Below are positions 59,301-61,669 of a stretch of 64,000 nucleotides of DNA, piece by piece (positions within the stretch are counted from its first letter, which is position 1; each line of letters begins with the position of its first letter). Source of the stretch: Meghimatium bilineatum. Taxonomy: Eukaryota; Mollusca; Gastropoda; Stylommatophora; Philomycidae. Location of the stretch: assembly GCA_034231615.1 (NCBI GenBank), contig CM067316.1, positions 61,775,353 through 61,839,352 on the forward strand, written 5' to 3'. The notes under the pieces are model-generated. The model made no database searches and was not told where the DNA came from. It worked only from the letters and a program-made list of their open reading frames with translations. The position numbers and the translations under genes were made by a program.

Positions 59301-59425
59301 TTCTCTATTGTTAAAGGAGAACATGTAATCTCTTCTGCAACAGCTTTCGGTGTACTCCGTACCATCACAGAAGAAGATAGTAGTAGATGTACGCAGATAA
59401 TGTTGATGTAAGCGGTGACCCTCAT
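12413..59425 (-). CDS. gp130-like class I cytokine receptor (17 exons, joined gene)
   Basis: My hand-assembled join of 17 exons, all GT-AG with closing split codons, gives about 1307 residues. Layout: signal peptide 1-24; Ig-like domain about 75-180 (C93, D149-x-G-x-Y153-x-C155); cytokine-receptor D1 184-283 with C194, C205-S-W207, C236 and C244; D2 284-384 ending in WSDPS at 370-374; fibronectin III domains about 385-483, 484-592 and 593-703; transmembrane helix about 708-730; cytoplasmic tail 731-1307. The family binds helical cytokines at the cell surface and signals through JAK and STAT; that function is inferred from the family. The order matches vertebrate gp130/LIFR and is richer than a minimal receptor. 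No clear Box 1 proline motif was found after the membrane. No promoter element was identified. A non-coding first exon is possible, since CACTTCAG precedes position 59436. Confidence 0.85.
13366..13790. repeat. Coding 84-bp minisatellite (28-residue unit)
   Basis: Four nearly identical 84-bp units plus diverged outer copies. Each encodes [14 protein letters not shown] and [14 protein letters not shown] on the minus strand. The near-identity at DNA level implies recent amplification or homogenisation. Confidence 0.93.
14337..15193 (-). mobile_element. LINE family A, truncated RT fragment
   Basis: Matches the intact element at 45897-46725 in the same orientation, with the [16 protein letters not shown] block, [17 protein letters not shown] and [10 protein letters not shown]. 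It carries small internal duplications (TTAGTATAGG twice; ATATTTGAA repeated) and stops. Both ends are truncated: the 3'-most 115 bp of the element are missing here but are found at 10092-10205. Confidence 0.9.
15295..15420. repeat. 33-bp tandem repeat, probably LINE-derived
   Basis: CTTGTAATCTTTTCATTTCT and ACATGATCTC recur three times. A single copy of the same block occurs at 24553-24625, followed by the same TTTCTTAG-CATCTCATTTCACAC sequence. Confidence 0.8.
15609..15775 (+). repeat. Dispersed repeat, copy 2
   Basis: Second copy of the block at 6381-6552. The frame here is open for about 50 codons ([16 protein letters not shown]), but the other copy is full of stops in that frame. Confidence 0.6.
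15800..15870 (-). mobile_element. LINE family C, 3'-end remnant
   Basis: CATCACAAGTCATGATGACC matches the family C 3' end near 61676 (CATCACAAGTGATGATGACC). Confidence 0.55.
15871..16439. other. Unassigned DNA
   Basis: Purine-rich and AT-rich segments with an AATAATTTAATAGT-type degenerate repeat near 16150-16230. No gene is recognised. Confidence 0.4.
16440..17075 (-). mobile_element. LINE 3' fragment, antisense to plus
   Basis: The minus strand reads [20 protein letters not shown] and IGNISWKEK, then degenerate coding, and ends at TCTTCTACCCCTGACGATGT. That 3' end is shared with 51368-51390. Coding is broken by stops and frameshifts. Confidence 0.75.
17276..17383 (-). CDS. Receptor exon 16: juxtamembrane cytoplasmic
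   Basis: 108 bp, phase 0 to 0, acceptor CTTTACAG and donor GAG|GTAGTG. Encodes residues 748-783, beginning [10 protein letters not shown] and ending DTAVTELE. It has two tyrosines (Y750, Y756) and a Ser/Thr-rich acidic stretch. Assignment rests on splice sites and phase. A proline-based Box 1 is not visible in it. Confidence 0.65.
17429..17664. repeat. 46-bp minisatellite 45 bp upstream of exon 16
   Basis: About five copies containing TTCTACGATTGTTGAACTCC and ATACCTATATTAACATATG. The array lies in the acceptor-side intron flank of exon 16. Confidence 0.93.
17928..18192 (-). mobile_element. LINE family B, 5'-truncated insertion with TSD
   Basis: Antisense copy of the last 250 bp of family B (GGGTCGTAGGGGTACCAC, CTCCAGCGAATTCTATCCTC). 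The direct repeat GTACATAACAT flanks it at 17917-17927 and 18193-18203, defining a target-primed insertion. It landed next to the 3' end of the family C copy. Confidence 0.88.
18204..18776 (-). mobile_element. LINE family C, 3' portion
   Basis: The minus strand reads [39 protein letters not shown] and [10 protein letters not shown]. After a break it continues with [15 protein letters not shown] and a terminal C2H2-like finger [21 protein letters not shown]. This is the usual C-terminus of one class of non-LTR retrotransposon. The ATCGTCGATTACAACGAT 3' end follows. It joins in frame to 20300-20470 across the family B insertion. Confidence 0.85.
18788..20299 (+). mobile_element. LINE family B, 5'-truncated insertion with 11-bp TSD
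   Basis: Reverse transcriptase remnant: [20 protein letters not shown] finger, [11 protein letters not shown] (after an in-frame stop), [43 protein letters not shown] (the FADD catalytic motif) and [14 protein letters not shown], then a frameshifted thumb and a 3' end with CCTACGACCATGAAGGGTTT and ATTGATTGAT. A long poly-G run near 18960 interrupts the 5' part. AAGATGGAAAT flanks it at 18777-18787 and 20300-20310. It is inactive: several frameshifts and stops, and no endonuclease. Confidence 0.92.
20300..20470 (-). mobile_element. LINE family C, upstream portion
   Basis: The minus strand reads [39 protein letters not shown] and, with a frame change, GKLNHFHL. That last block continues directly into the 18776 end as [19 protein letters not shown] once one copy of AAGATGGAAAT is removed. 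It is therefore the same element as 18204-18776, split by family B. Confidence 0.85.
20634..20917. repeat. 21-bp minisatellite
   Basis: About 13 copies of TAGATGTTTATATTGTGATT plus A or C. The plus frame is open only because the period is a multiple of three. Confidence 0.95.
20925..21130 (+). mobile_element. LINE fragment related to family C
   Basis: The plus strand reads [19 protein letters not shown] and then, in another frame, [20 protein letters not shown] and [11 protein letters not shown]. This is the block that precedes the finger in family C. It is frameshifted and truncated. Confidence 0.75.
21543..21591 (-). CDS. Receptor exon 15: basic juxtamembrane segment
   Basis: A 49-bp exon with acceptor GTTCACAG and donor GTG|GTATGT. 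It completes the AG|A split codon from exon 14 and encodes [16 protein letters not shown] (residues 732-747), a basic stop-transfer segment directly after the membrane helix. Phase and chemistry both fit. It is short, so some doubt remains. Confidence 0.7.
21650..23300. other. Intronic stretch with a GC-richer island, unassigned
   Basis: No coding domain is recognised. From about 22370 to 22620 the base composition is richer in C and G, with CCGGGGACTCT repeated and a perfect 9-bp hairpin ACTTGTCTC/GAGACAAGT at 22385-22393 and 22400-22408. The piece from 22100 to 22850 reads like a non-coding mobile element, but I found no second copy or terminal repeats. Confidence 0.4.
23624..23830. repeat. 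GAT/GATGAT simple-sequence tract
   Basis: Degenerate GATGATAATGATGA sequence open in both directions. It lies about 100 bp from exon 14 on the donor side. Confidence 0.85.
23929..24010 (-). CDS. Receptor exon 14: transmembrane helix
   Basis: 82 bp, acceptor CTTCTTACAG and donor AG|GTGAGT. Encodes [20 protein letters not shown] then AIVIVVYR (residues 704-731), an uninterrupted hydrophobic helix of about 23 residues followed by the basic exon 15. A separate phase 1 to phase 2 exon for the membrane helix is usual in this receptor class. Confidence 0.88.
24112..24256 (-). mobile_element. LINE family B, decayed 3' fragments
   Basis: GTAGGGGTACCACATTCGAC and TGCTTCTTCCACCCTCGAC match two blocks of the antisense family B 3' end, with the sequence between them diverged or deleted. 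Confidence 0.6.
25093..25150. repeat. 15-bp repeat, four copies
   Basis: GCCGTCAGAACTGT is repeated in tandem. A single related block occurs at 24733-24750 (TGCCGTCAGAACGGACTGGT), so the flanking 300 bp may be a diverged duplication of 24690-25010. Confidence 0.8.
25299..25397. mobile_element. Pogo-like MITE, internally deleted copy
   Basis: CAGTCCAACC at one end and GAGGGACTCCACTA at the other, with internal AAATATAATTGGGATTTTGA shared with 27118-27293 and 35476-35647. TA precedes the left end. Confidence 0.65.
25724..25909 (-). CDS. Receptor exon 13: second half of last FNIII domain
   Basis: 186 bp, acceptor TTTATTTCAG and donor GCAG|GTTTGC. Encodes about residues 642-703, starting [20 protein letters not shown] and including [20 protein letters not shown], the F-G strand region of a fibronectin III fold. 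It ends with the membrane-proximal stalk. Phase 1 on both sides. Confidence 0.85.
25995..26757. repeat. 20-bp minisatellite with duplicated flank
   Basis: About 36 copies of ATACATAGTAGGTATAGTTT. At 26187-26250 the array is interrupted by a second copy of the unique sequence that precedes it (AAAATATACGTTTRCTAATT, TGTGTAAACATAT), so array and flank were duplicated together. Confidence 0.95.
26948..27094 (-). CDS. Receptor exon 12: first half of last FNIII domain
   Basis: 147 bp, acceptor CGCAAACAG and donor AAGG|GTAAGT. Encodes about residues 593-641, beginning [20 protein letters not shown] and including SWDATW and [20 protein letters not shown]. This matches the A-C strands of a fibronectin III domain with the conserved core Trp. 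A MITE end lies 23 bp upstream of the acceptor. Confidence 0.87.
27118..27293. mobile_element. Pogo-like MITE beside exon 12
   Basis: CAGTTAAATCTCATTATAAC at the left end and GAGAAATTTCACTG at the right end form imperfect terminal inverted repeats, flanked by TA on the left. CAGTG...GTTATAAC ends are typical of pogo/Tigger-derived non-autonomous elements of the Tc1/mariner superfamily. Confidence 0.75.
27370..27900 (+). repeat. Dispersed repeat family F, copy 1
   Basis: Shared blocks: ACTGTCTTCTTTCCA and GAAAAGTTGGG with 57975-58030; ATGGATGRCGRAGAGATGC and CAGAAGAATGATGTACTAG with 44570-44705. The 85-codon and shorter frames inside it have no domain. Probably a non-coding interspersed element. 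Confidence 0.7.
28262..28545 (+). mobile_element. LINE 3' fragment
   Basis: The open frame reads [36 protein letters not shown] and [18 protein letters not shown], the post-RT tail of a non-LTR retrotransposon. It is shared with 10948-11092, where the ending CGTCACATGACA also occurs. 5'-truncated. Confidence 0.82.
28546..29360. other. Unassigned intronic DNA
   Basis: AT-rich, with no gene or repeat recognised. Confidence 0.4.
29367..29538. repeat. 19-bp minisatellite
   Basis: About nine copies of GGTACCAAACTGCAATAAG, each with a KpnI-type GGTACC palindrome except one GGTGCC copy. Confidence 0.95.
29594..29888. repeat. 17-bp minisatellite
   Basis: About 17 copies of AACAGATAAATATCTCC, with AATAGAT variants. 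It starts only about 55 bp after the 19-bp array ends. Confidence 0.95.
30100..30640. repeat. 39/40-bp minisatellite running into exon 11
   Basis: About six good copies with GTGTGACAATTTTGCATGGA and AAAGCACGATTGTAGA (30100-30360), then increasingly degenerate units (AGAGTGTGACAA, GACAAGTCTGCATAGAG) up to about 8 bp from the exon 11 donor. Confidence 0.88.
30648..30813 (-). CDS. Receptor exon 11: second half of middle FNIII domain
   Basis: 166 bp, acceptor TGTACACAG and donor CCTC|GTGAGT. Encodes about residues 538-592, [20 protein letters not shown] through [20 protein letters not shown] and SQCLFK. The YxxGIS...W..C pattern resembles the membrane-proximal fibronectin domains of gp130 and LIFR. 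The degenerate minisatellite abuts the donor. Confidence 0.88.
30880..33100. repeat. 21-bp minisatellite, about 105 copies, with higher-order structure
   Basis: Unit GTGTGTATGTATGTAAATTA plus T. The variants GTGTGTGTATG and ATGTATGTATG occur in a fixed order in blocks near 31450-31545, 31905-32000, 32128-32215 and 32490-32545. The first units (30880-31020) are an AAATATAT variant. All plus-strand frames are repeat artefacts. Confidence 0.97.
33182..33312. repeat. (GT)n microsatellite with GCGTGT interruptions
   Basis: Alternating purine-pyrimidine tract of about 130 bp (GTGTGC repeated), a candidate Z-DNA former. Confidence 0.95.
33394..33575. repeat. 20-bp minisatellite
   Basis: About nine copies of ATCATGGTTGAAAAGTTATC. 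A GTTGACAAGTTAT variant recurs every third unit, a three-unit higher-order period. Confidence 0.93.
33880..34140. repeat. About 41-bp minisatellite abutting exon 10
   Basis: Six copies with ACATTATGACCAAATATCAT and GTGTTTCACACAT. The array ends about 9 bp before the exon 10 donor. A diverged single copy lies near 33705-33740. Confidence 0.88.
34149..34309 (-). CDS. Receptor exon 10: first half of middle FNIII domain
   Basis: 161 bp, acceptor TTATGTTGCAG and donor AAT|GTAAGA. Encodes about residues 484-537, [20 protein letters not shown] through [20 protein letters not shown] and [10 protein letters not shown]. The L-x-L-x-W core and the YTIFWC...C pair match the corresponding domain of gp130-type receptors. 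Minisatellite sequence begins just beyond the donor. Confidence 0.88.
34400..34960 (-). mobile_element. LINE remnant with RNase H domain
   Basis: The minus strand reads [38 protein letters not shown] and, after a break, [20 protein letters not shown]. These fit the RNase H DSQ and NERAD motifs carried by I/R1-type non-LTR retrotransposons. Stops and a frame change show decay. Confidence 0.75.
35204..35414 (-). CDS. Receptor exon 9: FNIII domain following the CHR
   Basis: 211 bp, acceptor GTTCAATAG and donor AGTG|GTAAGT. Encodes about residues 414-483, [20 protein letters not shown] through [20 protein letters not shown] and [19 protein letters not shown] and the YxxNxxGYS segment are standard fibronectin III C and F-G strands. 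Confidence 0.9.
35476..35647. mobile_element. Pogo-like MITE
   Basis: CAGTGAAATCCCGTTATAAC at the left end, preceded by TA, and GAGGGATTCCAGTG at the right. The internal sequence matches 27118-27293 and 25299-25397. Confidence 0.75.
35659..35692. repeat. (AT)n microsatellite
   Basis: Perfect AT dinucleotide run. It sits at the 3' end of the adjacent antisense LINE and may be its tail. Confidence 0.95.
35693..36553 (-). mobile_element. LINE family B, truncated antisense copy
   Basis: Matches 19515-20290 in reverse: [13 protein letters not shown] RT palm (the FADD becomes FAND here), FKx[62 protein letters not shown]. Better preserved in the thumb than the copy at 18788. Degraded at both ends; not functional. 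Confidence 0.9.
36554..37150. other. Unassigned intronic DNA
   Basis: AT-rich, with no gene or clear repeat. A short (AT)n lies near 36560. Confidence 0.4.
37160..37285. repeat. 27-bp minisatellite
   Basis: About five copies of GAAGACAAAAGTAAGACATT plus TGATAGA or TGAGAGA. Confidence 0.92.
37378..37565. repeat. 40-bp minisatellite with hairpin in each unit
   Basis: About five copies. Each contains TGTGTGGTCAAACCACACA, an 8-bp stem with a 3-base loop, followed by ACCACGTGCAGTCATATAAT. The last unit loses the second arm. Confidence 0.93.
37566..38159. other. Unassigned intronic DNA
   Basis: Downstream of exon 8 on the minus strand. No gene or repeat copy was identified. Confidence 0.4.
38160..38248 (-). 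CDS. Receptor exon 8: start of first post-CHR FNIII domain
   Basis: 89 bp, acceptor CTAAATAG and donor CAA|GTAAGG. Closes a G|CT split codon and encodes about residues 384-413, [20 protein letters not shown] then [10 protein letters not shown], the A-B strands ending in the core Trp of a fibronectin III domain completed by exon 9. Confidence 0.85.
38836..39490. repeat. 24-bp minisatellite
   Basis: About 27 copies of ATTACATTTTAAATTAGTTA plus TATT, with 15-bp deletion variants. Extremely AT-rich. Confidence 0.96.
39520..39950 (+). mobile_element. LINE 3' end
   Basis: [40 protein letters not shown] and [17 protein letters not shown] are post-RT sequence. After a frameshift come CCGGAAAGATCAAGTGGAGA, ACCAACTGAACTTCTCAACA and a (TTGA)n-like tail at 39920-39945. 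The same family as 10760-12060. Confidence 0.82.
39980..40133 (-). CDS. Receptor exon 7: CHR D2 second half with WSDPS
   Basis: 154 bp, acceptor TTATGACAG and donor TCAG|GTGAGG. Encodes residues 333-383, [40 protein letters not shown] and [21 protein letters not shown] is the F strand before the WSXWS site, and WSDPS (370-374) stands in the WSXWS position with Trp to Pro at the fourth place. Only the most exon-proximal of three tandem acceptor copies gives an open frame; the upstream ones would bring in TGA. Confidence 0.88.
40116..40290. repeat. 54-bp minisatellite containing the exon 7 acceptor
   Basis: Three copies with GTTATCTGTTAGAATCTGTC and GTCGTCAAATAAAGTGATG. The unit includes the first coding bases and the AG acceptor of exon 7, so the splice acceptor is present three times. 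Confidence 0.93.
40455..40560. repeat. 35-bp repeat, three copies
   Basis: AAATTTACAATCTGCTATAG and CCTTGTTACAAATAA are tandemly triplicated. Confidence 0.93.
40735..41185. repeat. About 31-bp minisatellite
   Basis: About 15 degenerate copies with GTTTCCAGTAATTATCATTA and CTTCATTATCT. Several units contain near-palindromic GTAATTATCATTAC. Confidence 0.9.
41236..41430. repeat. 31/32-bp minisatellite near exon 6
   Basis: Six copies with CATTTTAGTATTACTGGGTA and AATGTAAAGTCC. Lies 117 bp from the exon 6 donor. Confidence 0.93.
41547..41692 (-). CDS. Receptor exon 6: CHR D2 first half
   Basis: 146 bp, acceptor TCTGTTTCAG and donor GAT|GTAAGT. Closes a G|TA split codon and encodes about residues 284-332, [20 protein letters not shown] then [28 protein letters not shown] and the L-x-L-x-W core are the usual start of the second cytokine-receptor domain. 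Confidence 0.9.
41930..42245. repeat. Degenerate 33-bp repeat with (AT)n insert
   Basis: ATGTTGTGCTATAAGAAATG and TAATCTATAATCC recur about eight times. An (AT)n run of about 45 bp lies at 41960-42004. Confidence 0.85.
42246..42667. other. Unassigned unique sequence before the 30-bp array
   Basis: The plus frame entering the array is open from 42360 and would give a hydrophobic N-terminus ([19 protein letters not shown]). It has no acceptable gene context and I regard it as chance or a decayed repeat. Confidence 0.35.
42668..43700. repeat. 30-bp minisatellite, about 34 copies
   Basis: Unit CATACATCAGTGTTGGTGAC plus TTTGTCCTAC, with substitutions but almost no length change. Three reading frames stay open across it (two plus, one minus). 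Plus-frame translation has the period [10 protein letters not shown]. No splice context or domain supports coding. Confidence 0.95.
44046..44320 (+). mobile_element. tRNA-derived SINE with (AT)n tail
   Basis: CCTAGCGCAATGGTTAAG resembles an A box and ATAAGTTCGAATCCAGC contains a perfect GTTCGAATCC B box, spaced as in a tRNA. A 200-bp body follows and ends in TTGAATAAATTATTACTACC. An (AT)n run at 44325-44385 follows. Confidence 0.82.
44440..44800 (+). repeat. Dispersed repeat family F, copy 2
   Basis: CGCCATGGATGGCGAAGAGA, CAGAAGAATGATGTACTAGT and GATAATCCCGGGATACTGCC match 27596-27870. Better conserved than the 27-kb copy in its 3' half. Confidence 0.7.
44880..45080. repeat. Poly-G run and about 57-bp triplicate
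   Basis: A run of about 12 G occurs at 44882-44894. TGCTCACAGCTAAMGAAATT and ACTTCATCATCATCATGTGC then recur about three times to 45080. Confidence 0.85.
45588..45762. repeat. 16-bp repeat, left side of LINE target
   Basis: ATCTATACGATTAGTT repeats about ten times. The same array resumes at 49059-49112, so the family A LINE inserted into it. Confidence 0.92.
45763..49058 (-). mobile_element. Apparently full-length RTE-like LINE (family A)
   Basis: 3.3 kb with a single long frame, a 5' leader of about 360 bp (49058-48696), almost no 3' UTR and a TGATGATGATGATGA tail. AAATTATCTAT at 45752-45762 and 49059-49069 can be read as a target-site duplication; the target is itself repetitive, so this is less decisive than at family B. 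One apurinic-type endonuclease plus RT with a trinucleotide tail fits the RTE clade. Confidence 0.88.
45774..48695 (-). CDS. LINE endonuclease/reverse transcriptase, intact 973 codons
   Basis: This protein nicks target DNA and copies the element RNA at the nick. Endonuclease motifs in order: [10 protein letters not shown] (N41), GMSEMRW (E70), [21 protein letters not shown] motifs: [55 protein letters not shown] and [13 protein letters not shown] with the catalytic YADD near residue 718. The C-terminal part has [24 protein letters not shown] and [12 protein letters not shown]. No internal stop or frameshift is seen over 973 codons, so it may be recently active. The TGA stop is the first unit of the 3' (TGA)n tail. 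It lies in intron 5 of the receptor, in the same orientation. The start ATG used is the first in frame; a later ATG at residue 21 or 24 is possible. Confidence 0.93.
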   Translation of the reverse strand: MDIPHMDVESNGKLPHYSPKMKVMATHRSRPTVSVNIATWNVRSLAQCGKLDNIKKEMERMNINILGMSEMRWTGAGELQSDKFKVIYSGGQKHERGVGVLLDTETGKTVKGFMAISDRVILVKLTGKPLDINIVQVYAPTSSSSEEDIEIFYEDLEIAMKQCKNHEVTIVMGDFNAKVGDTEIKDVTGRFGLGTKNERDDLLIEWAQAHNLIIGNTWFKQYPRRLCTWISPGDNTRNQIDYILVSKRHRNSIRSMKTRPGADCNSDHILLVAKLCIRLKKIKRAPRNMKLDLALLKSDADIKERYNIIVQNRYNAIAKIQSIEDQWNMLKQSINQTSKEIIPKVNHTSKQKWMTEEILELMSTRRKNKHKIVEYQKIHKEIREKCKIAKESWLNKKCTEIELHYNQDTTLLYKKIEMITGKRTQTVTGCLKSKTGQVLMGIDHIVQRWSEYIKELYDDNRPEINIQDNGEGPSILTAEVREALRHMKYGKAPGPDNITLEELAALDDFGVEIITKLLNDIYNSGNIPDDLMRSIFIALPKKPGTTECEEHRTISLMSQITKIFLRIIMKRVRNKIKSEISPEQCGFVEGKGTNNAIYILRTLIESSIEVKTDLYLCFIDYTKAFDKVKHSEIIHMLENLNIDSKDLRIIKNMYWQQSAAIRVGNQFGPFQQIKQGVRQGCVLSPDLFSLYSENILRAIVDIPGISVGGHNINNLRYADDTVLIAKSEEDLQNLIKVVVTESKEKGLFLNIKKTEVMVISKKENNTPCKIIVNDIVLKQVHQFKYLGTIITADGRSSTEIRCRIGQAKTTFRKMKNILRNMTLSLEVRKRVLQCHITPILTYGCESWTINKLESGRLEATEMWFYRRMLRIPWTARKTNVEVLKELNAKRTLIKNIRKRQSSFFGHFMRQAGLENIITTGKIEGTRDRGRQREKILDSLTTWHGKETTTTLIHNTVDRELWRAMTAYATRHGT
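49059..49112. repeat. 16-bp repeat, right side of LINE target
   Basis: ATCTATACGATTAGTT, about three copies; continuation of 45588-45762. Confidence 0.9.
49113..49654. other. Unassigned intronic DNA
   Basis: No gene or clear repeat. Confidence 0.4.
49655..49960. repeat. 52-bp minisatellite (two 26-bp halves)
   Basis: ATGAAGGAACAAAACTTGAA alternates with ATGAAGGAAGAAACATAATT, each followed by TGA-rich filler; about five double units. Confidence 0.92.
50324..50487 (-). CDS. Receptor exon 5: CHR D1 second half
   Basis: 164 bp, acceptor GTTGTCTAG and donor ATTG|GTTAGT. Closes an AG|T split codon and encodes residues 229-283, [39 protein letters not shown] and [14 protein letters not shown]236 and C244-L-W246 supply the second conserved disulphide pair of the domain. 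Confidence 0.9.
50488..51349. other. Unassigned intronic DNA
   Basis: No coding domain is recognised. The minus-strand frame at 51003-51191 includes [16 protein letters not shown], which recalls the reverse transcriptase of Penelope-like or tyrosine-recombinase elements, but it is too short to call. Confidence 0.35.
51350..51367. repeat. Interstitial telomere-like (TTAGGG)3
   Basis: Three perfect TTAGGG units, immediately next to the 3' end of an antisense LINE fragment. Confidence 0.9.
51368..51650 (-). mobile_element. LINE 3' fragment ending on telomere-like repeat
   Basis: The open frame reads [59 protein letters not shown]. The 3' end TTCTACCCCTGACGCTGT is shared with 16440. 5'-truncated. 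Confidence 0.8.
52270..52405 (-). CDS. Receptor exon 4: CHR D1 first half
   Basis: 136 bp, acceptor TCAATGCCAG and donor TGAG|GTAAGA. Closes a T|AT split codon and encodes residues 184-228, [20 protein letters not shown] then [16 protein letters not shown]194-x10-C205-S-W207 and the NW pair are the diagnostic start of a class I cytokine-receptor domain. This exon is the strongest single piece of evidence for the family. Confidence 0.92.
52640..52950 (+). mobile_element. LINE family B fragment carrying a 27-bp minisatellite
   Basis: ATACCTTATAATGCACCC, GAATAAAGCACAAGCTGGAA and ATATTTAACATTAGAATATT match 19105-19285. Inside it, GAACAAGCTGGCTTCAGAGC plus AAACAGA is repeated about five times (52743-52870). 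That DNA encodes EQAGFRANR, a conserved RT motif present once in the parent element. Confidence 0.88.
53649..53870 (-). other. Unrecognised 72-codon frame
   Basis: Open frame [20 protein letters not shown] with [19 protein letters not shown] and HPLDHPDI. Its composition is less biased than the chance frames around it. No domain is recognised and no splice sites tie it to the receptor. It could be a decayed mobile-element protein. Confidence 0.25.
53871..54150. repeat. 30-bp minisatellite, nine copies
   Basis: TAGCCTCTGCTGGCCGAACT plus GAGCCCTATC, nearly perfect. GC-rich for this window. Confidence 0.95.
54151..54764. other. Unassigned intronic DNA
   Basis: No gene or repeat recognised. Confidence 0.4.
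54765..56045. repeat. 12-bp minisatellite, about 100 copies, near exon 3
   Basis: Unit CACACATCCACT with ACACATACACTC, CACCATCATCCACT and CCACCCACCCAT variants. It ends about 50 bp from the exon 3 donor. The long open frames on both strands are repeat artefacts. Confidence 0.96.
56096..56294 (-). CDS. Receptor exon 3: Ig-like domain second half
   Basis: 199 bp, acceptor ATCTGTAATAG and donor GATT|GTGAGT. Encodes residues 118-183, [40 protein letters not shown] and [27 protein letters not shown] is the D-x-G-x-Y-x-C signature of an Ig F strand. Phase 0 in, phase 1 out. Confidence 0.92.
56295..56816. other. Unassigned intronic DNA
   Basis: Contains poly-G runs near 56405 and 56685. No gene is recognised. 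Confidence 0.4.
56817..57110 (-). other. Unrecognised frame of about 90 codons
   Basis: Open minus frame containing [40 protein letters not shown] and [15 protein letters not shown]. It has balanced composition and is probably part of a mobile-element protein. I do not recognise the family, and it is not spliced into the receptor as far as I can see. Confidence 0.3.
57425..57615. repeat. 25-bp minisatellite abutting exon 2
   Basis: About eight copies of ATACAAATGTCAAACATGAC plus ATGTA. It ends about 11 bp before the exon 2 donor. Confidence 0.94.
57627..57766 (-). CDS. Receptor exon 2: Ig-like domain first half
   Basis: 140 bp, acceptor CTTTTCCACAG and donor AAAG|GTAATC. Closes an A|GT split codon and encodes residues 71-117, [38 protein letters not shown] and [17 protein letters not shown] is the Ig B strand; C93 would pair with C155 in exon 3. 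Confidence 0.88.
57845..57903. repeat. 11-bp repeat
   Basis: TTAACTGTGAC repeated about five times. Confidence 0.93.
57930..58470 (+). repeat. Dispersed repeat family F, copy 3, with 25-bp array
   Basis: ACTGTCTTCTTTCCAAGCAT and AAGAAAGTTGGG match 27438-27490. From 58035 to 58432 about 16 copies of GATAGGCTGATAACCTGTCA follow. Copy 1 has only two related units there (CTGACAACCAGTCATC, TGACAGCCAGTCATC). Both then resume with the TGTC...CTTGTC block. Confidence 0.78.
58495..58858. repeat. 45-bp minisatellite
   Basis: About eight copies with ACTGGACTATGTGTCTCGAT and TCACACGTTGTCTCAAGTAG. Two plus frames stay open because the period is a multiple of three. Confidence 0.94.
58895..59040. repeat. 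CATCAC/CATCAT simple sequence
   Basis: Degenerate CAT-based tract about 175 bp from the exon 1 donor. Confidence 0.88.
59215..59425 (-). CDS. Receptor exon 1: signal peptide and N-terminus
   Basis: ATG at 59425-59423, donor CTTA|GTAAGT at 59214-59213. Encodes residues 1-70, [24 protein letters not shown] then a Pro/Ser/Thr-rich stretch ([14 protein letters not shown]). The n- and h-regions fit a cleavable signal peptide of about 24 residues. A possible 3' splice site CACTTCAG just upstream of 59436 suggests that the 5' leader may begin in another exon. Confidence 0.82.
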
Positions 59426-59700
59426 TCTTCTTGACCCTGAAGTGACAATAAGGTGGAAACTTTGACATTTTTAACACAATGGTCGTAGATACAATTTTAC
59501 TAAATAGAAGGGCTGTTATAATAGGATATTATTTTCCCCTTTACAAGGTTGCTATTATAAAATTCTTTGATTTTCGCTTTGGGTACGTTGCTGTTATCAT
59601 AGGTTTTTTTATTCTCTTGTGGGTACGTTGTTGGTGTTCTTTATGAAATCTGATTTGTTACCGTATTGTCATTTATTTCTGAAAATTAAATCTTGTGTTC
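59426..59700. other. Upstream region of the receptor, unassigned
   Basis: The promoter should lie here or farther right, depending on whether a leader exon exists. No TATA-type or other element can be defended from the sequence. Confidence 0.35.
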
Positions 59701-59708
59701 GTCTTTGT

Positions 59709-59900
59709 GGCGGCATTGTAGAGTGGGCATCTGTGGAGGCTATGGTACCGGTTCGAATCCTTCGGCAAGCAACTCTGCAACCAGATCGTCCATAAAGCTA
59801 TGGAATACTACTGAGAGCATTTATATTGCCTAGAAAATGAATGCAGAAGAAAGAATGATTGATCAATGGCTACATCCTAAGTAGGATATGCTGCCTAATT
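59709..59900 (+). mobile_element. tRNA-like SINE
   Basis: GTGGCGGCATTGTAGAGTGG resembles an A box and ACCGGTTCGAATCCTTCG contains a perfect GGTTCGAATCC B box. Body limits uncertain. Confidence 0.65.
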
Positions 59901-60559
59901 TTTAAATATAGATGTACATTGTTCTAAGAAACGCAACTTCCATCCCCCCTCCCCACATGCTTTCCCTATCTACTGTGGAGAAATGGAAAATGTAAATACG
60001 TTGCATCGAGGAATCATTGGAGAAATCTGAAAGCAGTAGAAGTGATTTGAACTAGGTCCAATCAGCTGATAGGTCCGTTGCATCTTGAGACAACACGTTT
60101 TCGTGGGTGAGGTGGGGGGGGGGGTTGATGGCAAAAGTAGACGTCATAAATAACATTTTTTCATCTATCTATTGTCTTTTCCACAAATGGTGTTAGGCGT
60201 CGTGGGGAGTTGAATATTTCTGTCTTTGGCCATTTTTGTTGTGCCTTCTATGGTTAGGCCATTTATGTCGTGCCTTCCATGGCTAGGCCATATTTGTCGT
60301 GTCTTCTATGATTAGGCCTATTTTTGTTGTAAAACAATTTCTCTGATTGAATCTTCTCATCTTATTTGTGGTCTTGCTCTTGCGTTATAGCTGTTCTTTC
60401 TTCTGATGGATGTTTTAGTCTGGATACATTTGTTACATGCGTCAATAAAACAGTTTGAAAGTGAAATAATGTTTAGAAAAATATGCACAAATCTTGTGAG
60501 TTTTGTTTAAACAAGCGGGAGGGGGTGGTAACATATTTCCACAAAACTGTTGATATCAT
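59901..60559. other. Unassigned DNA
   Basis: A poly-G run lies near 60113. TTAGGCCATTTTTGT/TCGTGCCTTCTATGG-type short repeats occur at 60225-60330. No gene. Confidence 0.4.
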
Positions 60560-61040
60560 TTATGAATACTCCTTAGGGCACTTCTAAACAATGTATGGAA
60601 GCGTATTTCTAGTAGTAATTTATGGTTGTGAGACATGGGCACATTATAACTCAGTGGCAAAGAGAATTTCTTTCCTAGAAATGAGATTCCGCAGAAAGTT
60701 ATTGAGAATATGATTGACAGCGAAAAAGACGAACGCATAAGTGTTAAGACCAGACAGCGTGTAAGAGAGTTGGTTCCTAGACAATATCCTAACAAGAAAG
60801 ATGTACTTTTTCTAGCAATGTAAAGAGACATAACAGCATTAAAAAAATAATAAAAGAGAGTATGATTATTTGTAACAGCGGATTATAACCAACCAAAACG
60901 ACGATGGAGAAGAGACATCTCGGATTATTTAAATATTCATTGTTTGCGACATATCAACTCGTCCAGCATCGTCAGGAGGGCAGATCTTCCATACAGAAGA
61001 CTATGTTCTTGAAGGATTATGTCATCTGAAGATAGGAAAA
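60560..61040 (+). mobile_element. LINE 3' fragment, decayed
   Basis: The plus strand shows VIYGCETWAHYNSVAKRISF-like coding, then NQPKRRWRRDISDYL and LHTEDYVLEGLCHLK-like pieces separated by stops and frameshifts, as in post-RT LINE sequence. Confidence 0.65.
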
Positions 61041-61369
61041 TAACGCAGTTATTATAACGCAGAAGATAACGCAGTGTTTGAATACCTACTTTATAACCTT
61101 GTGTCTCAGAGTTCAATTCTCAGTTAAGGATTAATTGATTTAGACACATTAAAAATATGATCTTAATACCGTATACGACACATTTCATCATTGATGTGAA
61201 ATTACCAGTAATTTATTGTTAGTATATATTGAAAAGAAATTCATATAAAAAGGGTTAAATAGCAGTTTTACGTTGAATAATACACAGGATCAACGTTTCG
61301 ACTAGAAAGTCTTCATCGAGAAAGGAACGAACAAACACAGAGCGGGGAAACAAAATAAAACAGAGACTA

Positions 61370-61475
61370 CATTCAAACATGCAACATTTAATCAATGTTA
61401 TACTATATGCATACATGCAACATTTAAGCAATGTTATACTACATGCATACATGCAACATTTAAGCAATGTTATAT
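61370..61475. repeat. 36-bp repeat, three copies
   Basis: CATACATGCAACATTTAAGC plus AATGTTATACTAC, tandem. Confidence 0.93.
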
Positions 61476-61669
61476 AGGTCTAGAAATCAATAAATAGAGA
61501 AGAATTAATTTTAGAACACAGAAATTGTGGTTACATGATGTGAAAGTACAGTAGTGTACTCAATGACATGAAGTTTTTTCTTTGTGTGCCTTAATGTACT
61601 ATCTCATAATGTCATCACATTCACACGGCTAACTCATCTCTTTGTCTCTGTTTCTCTGTTTTTTGTTGT

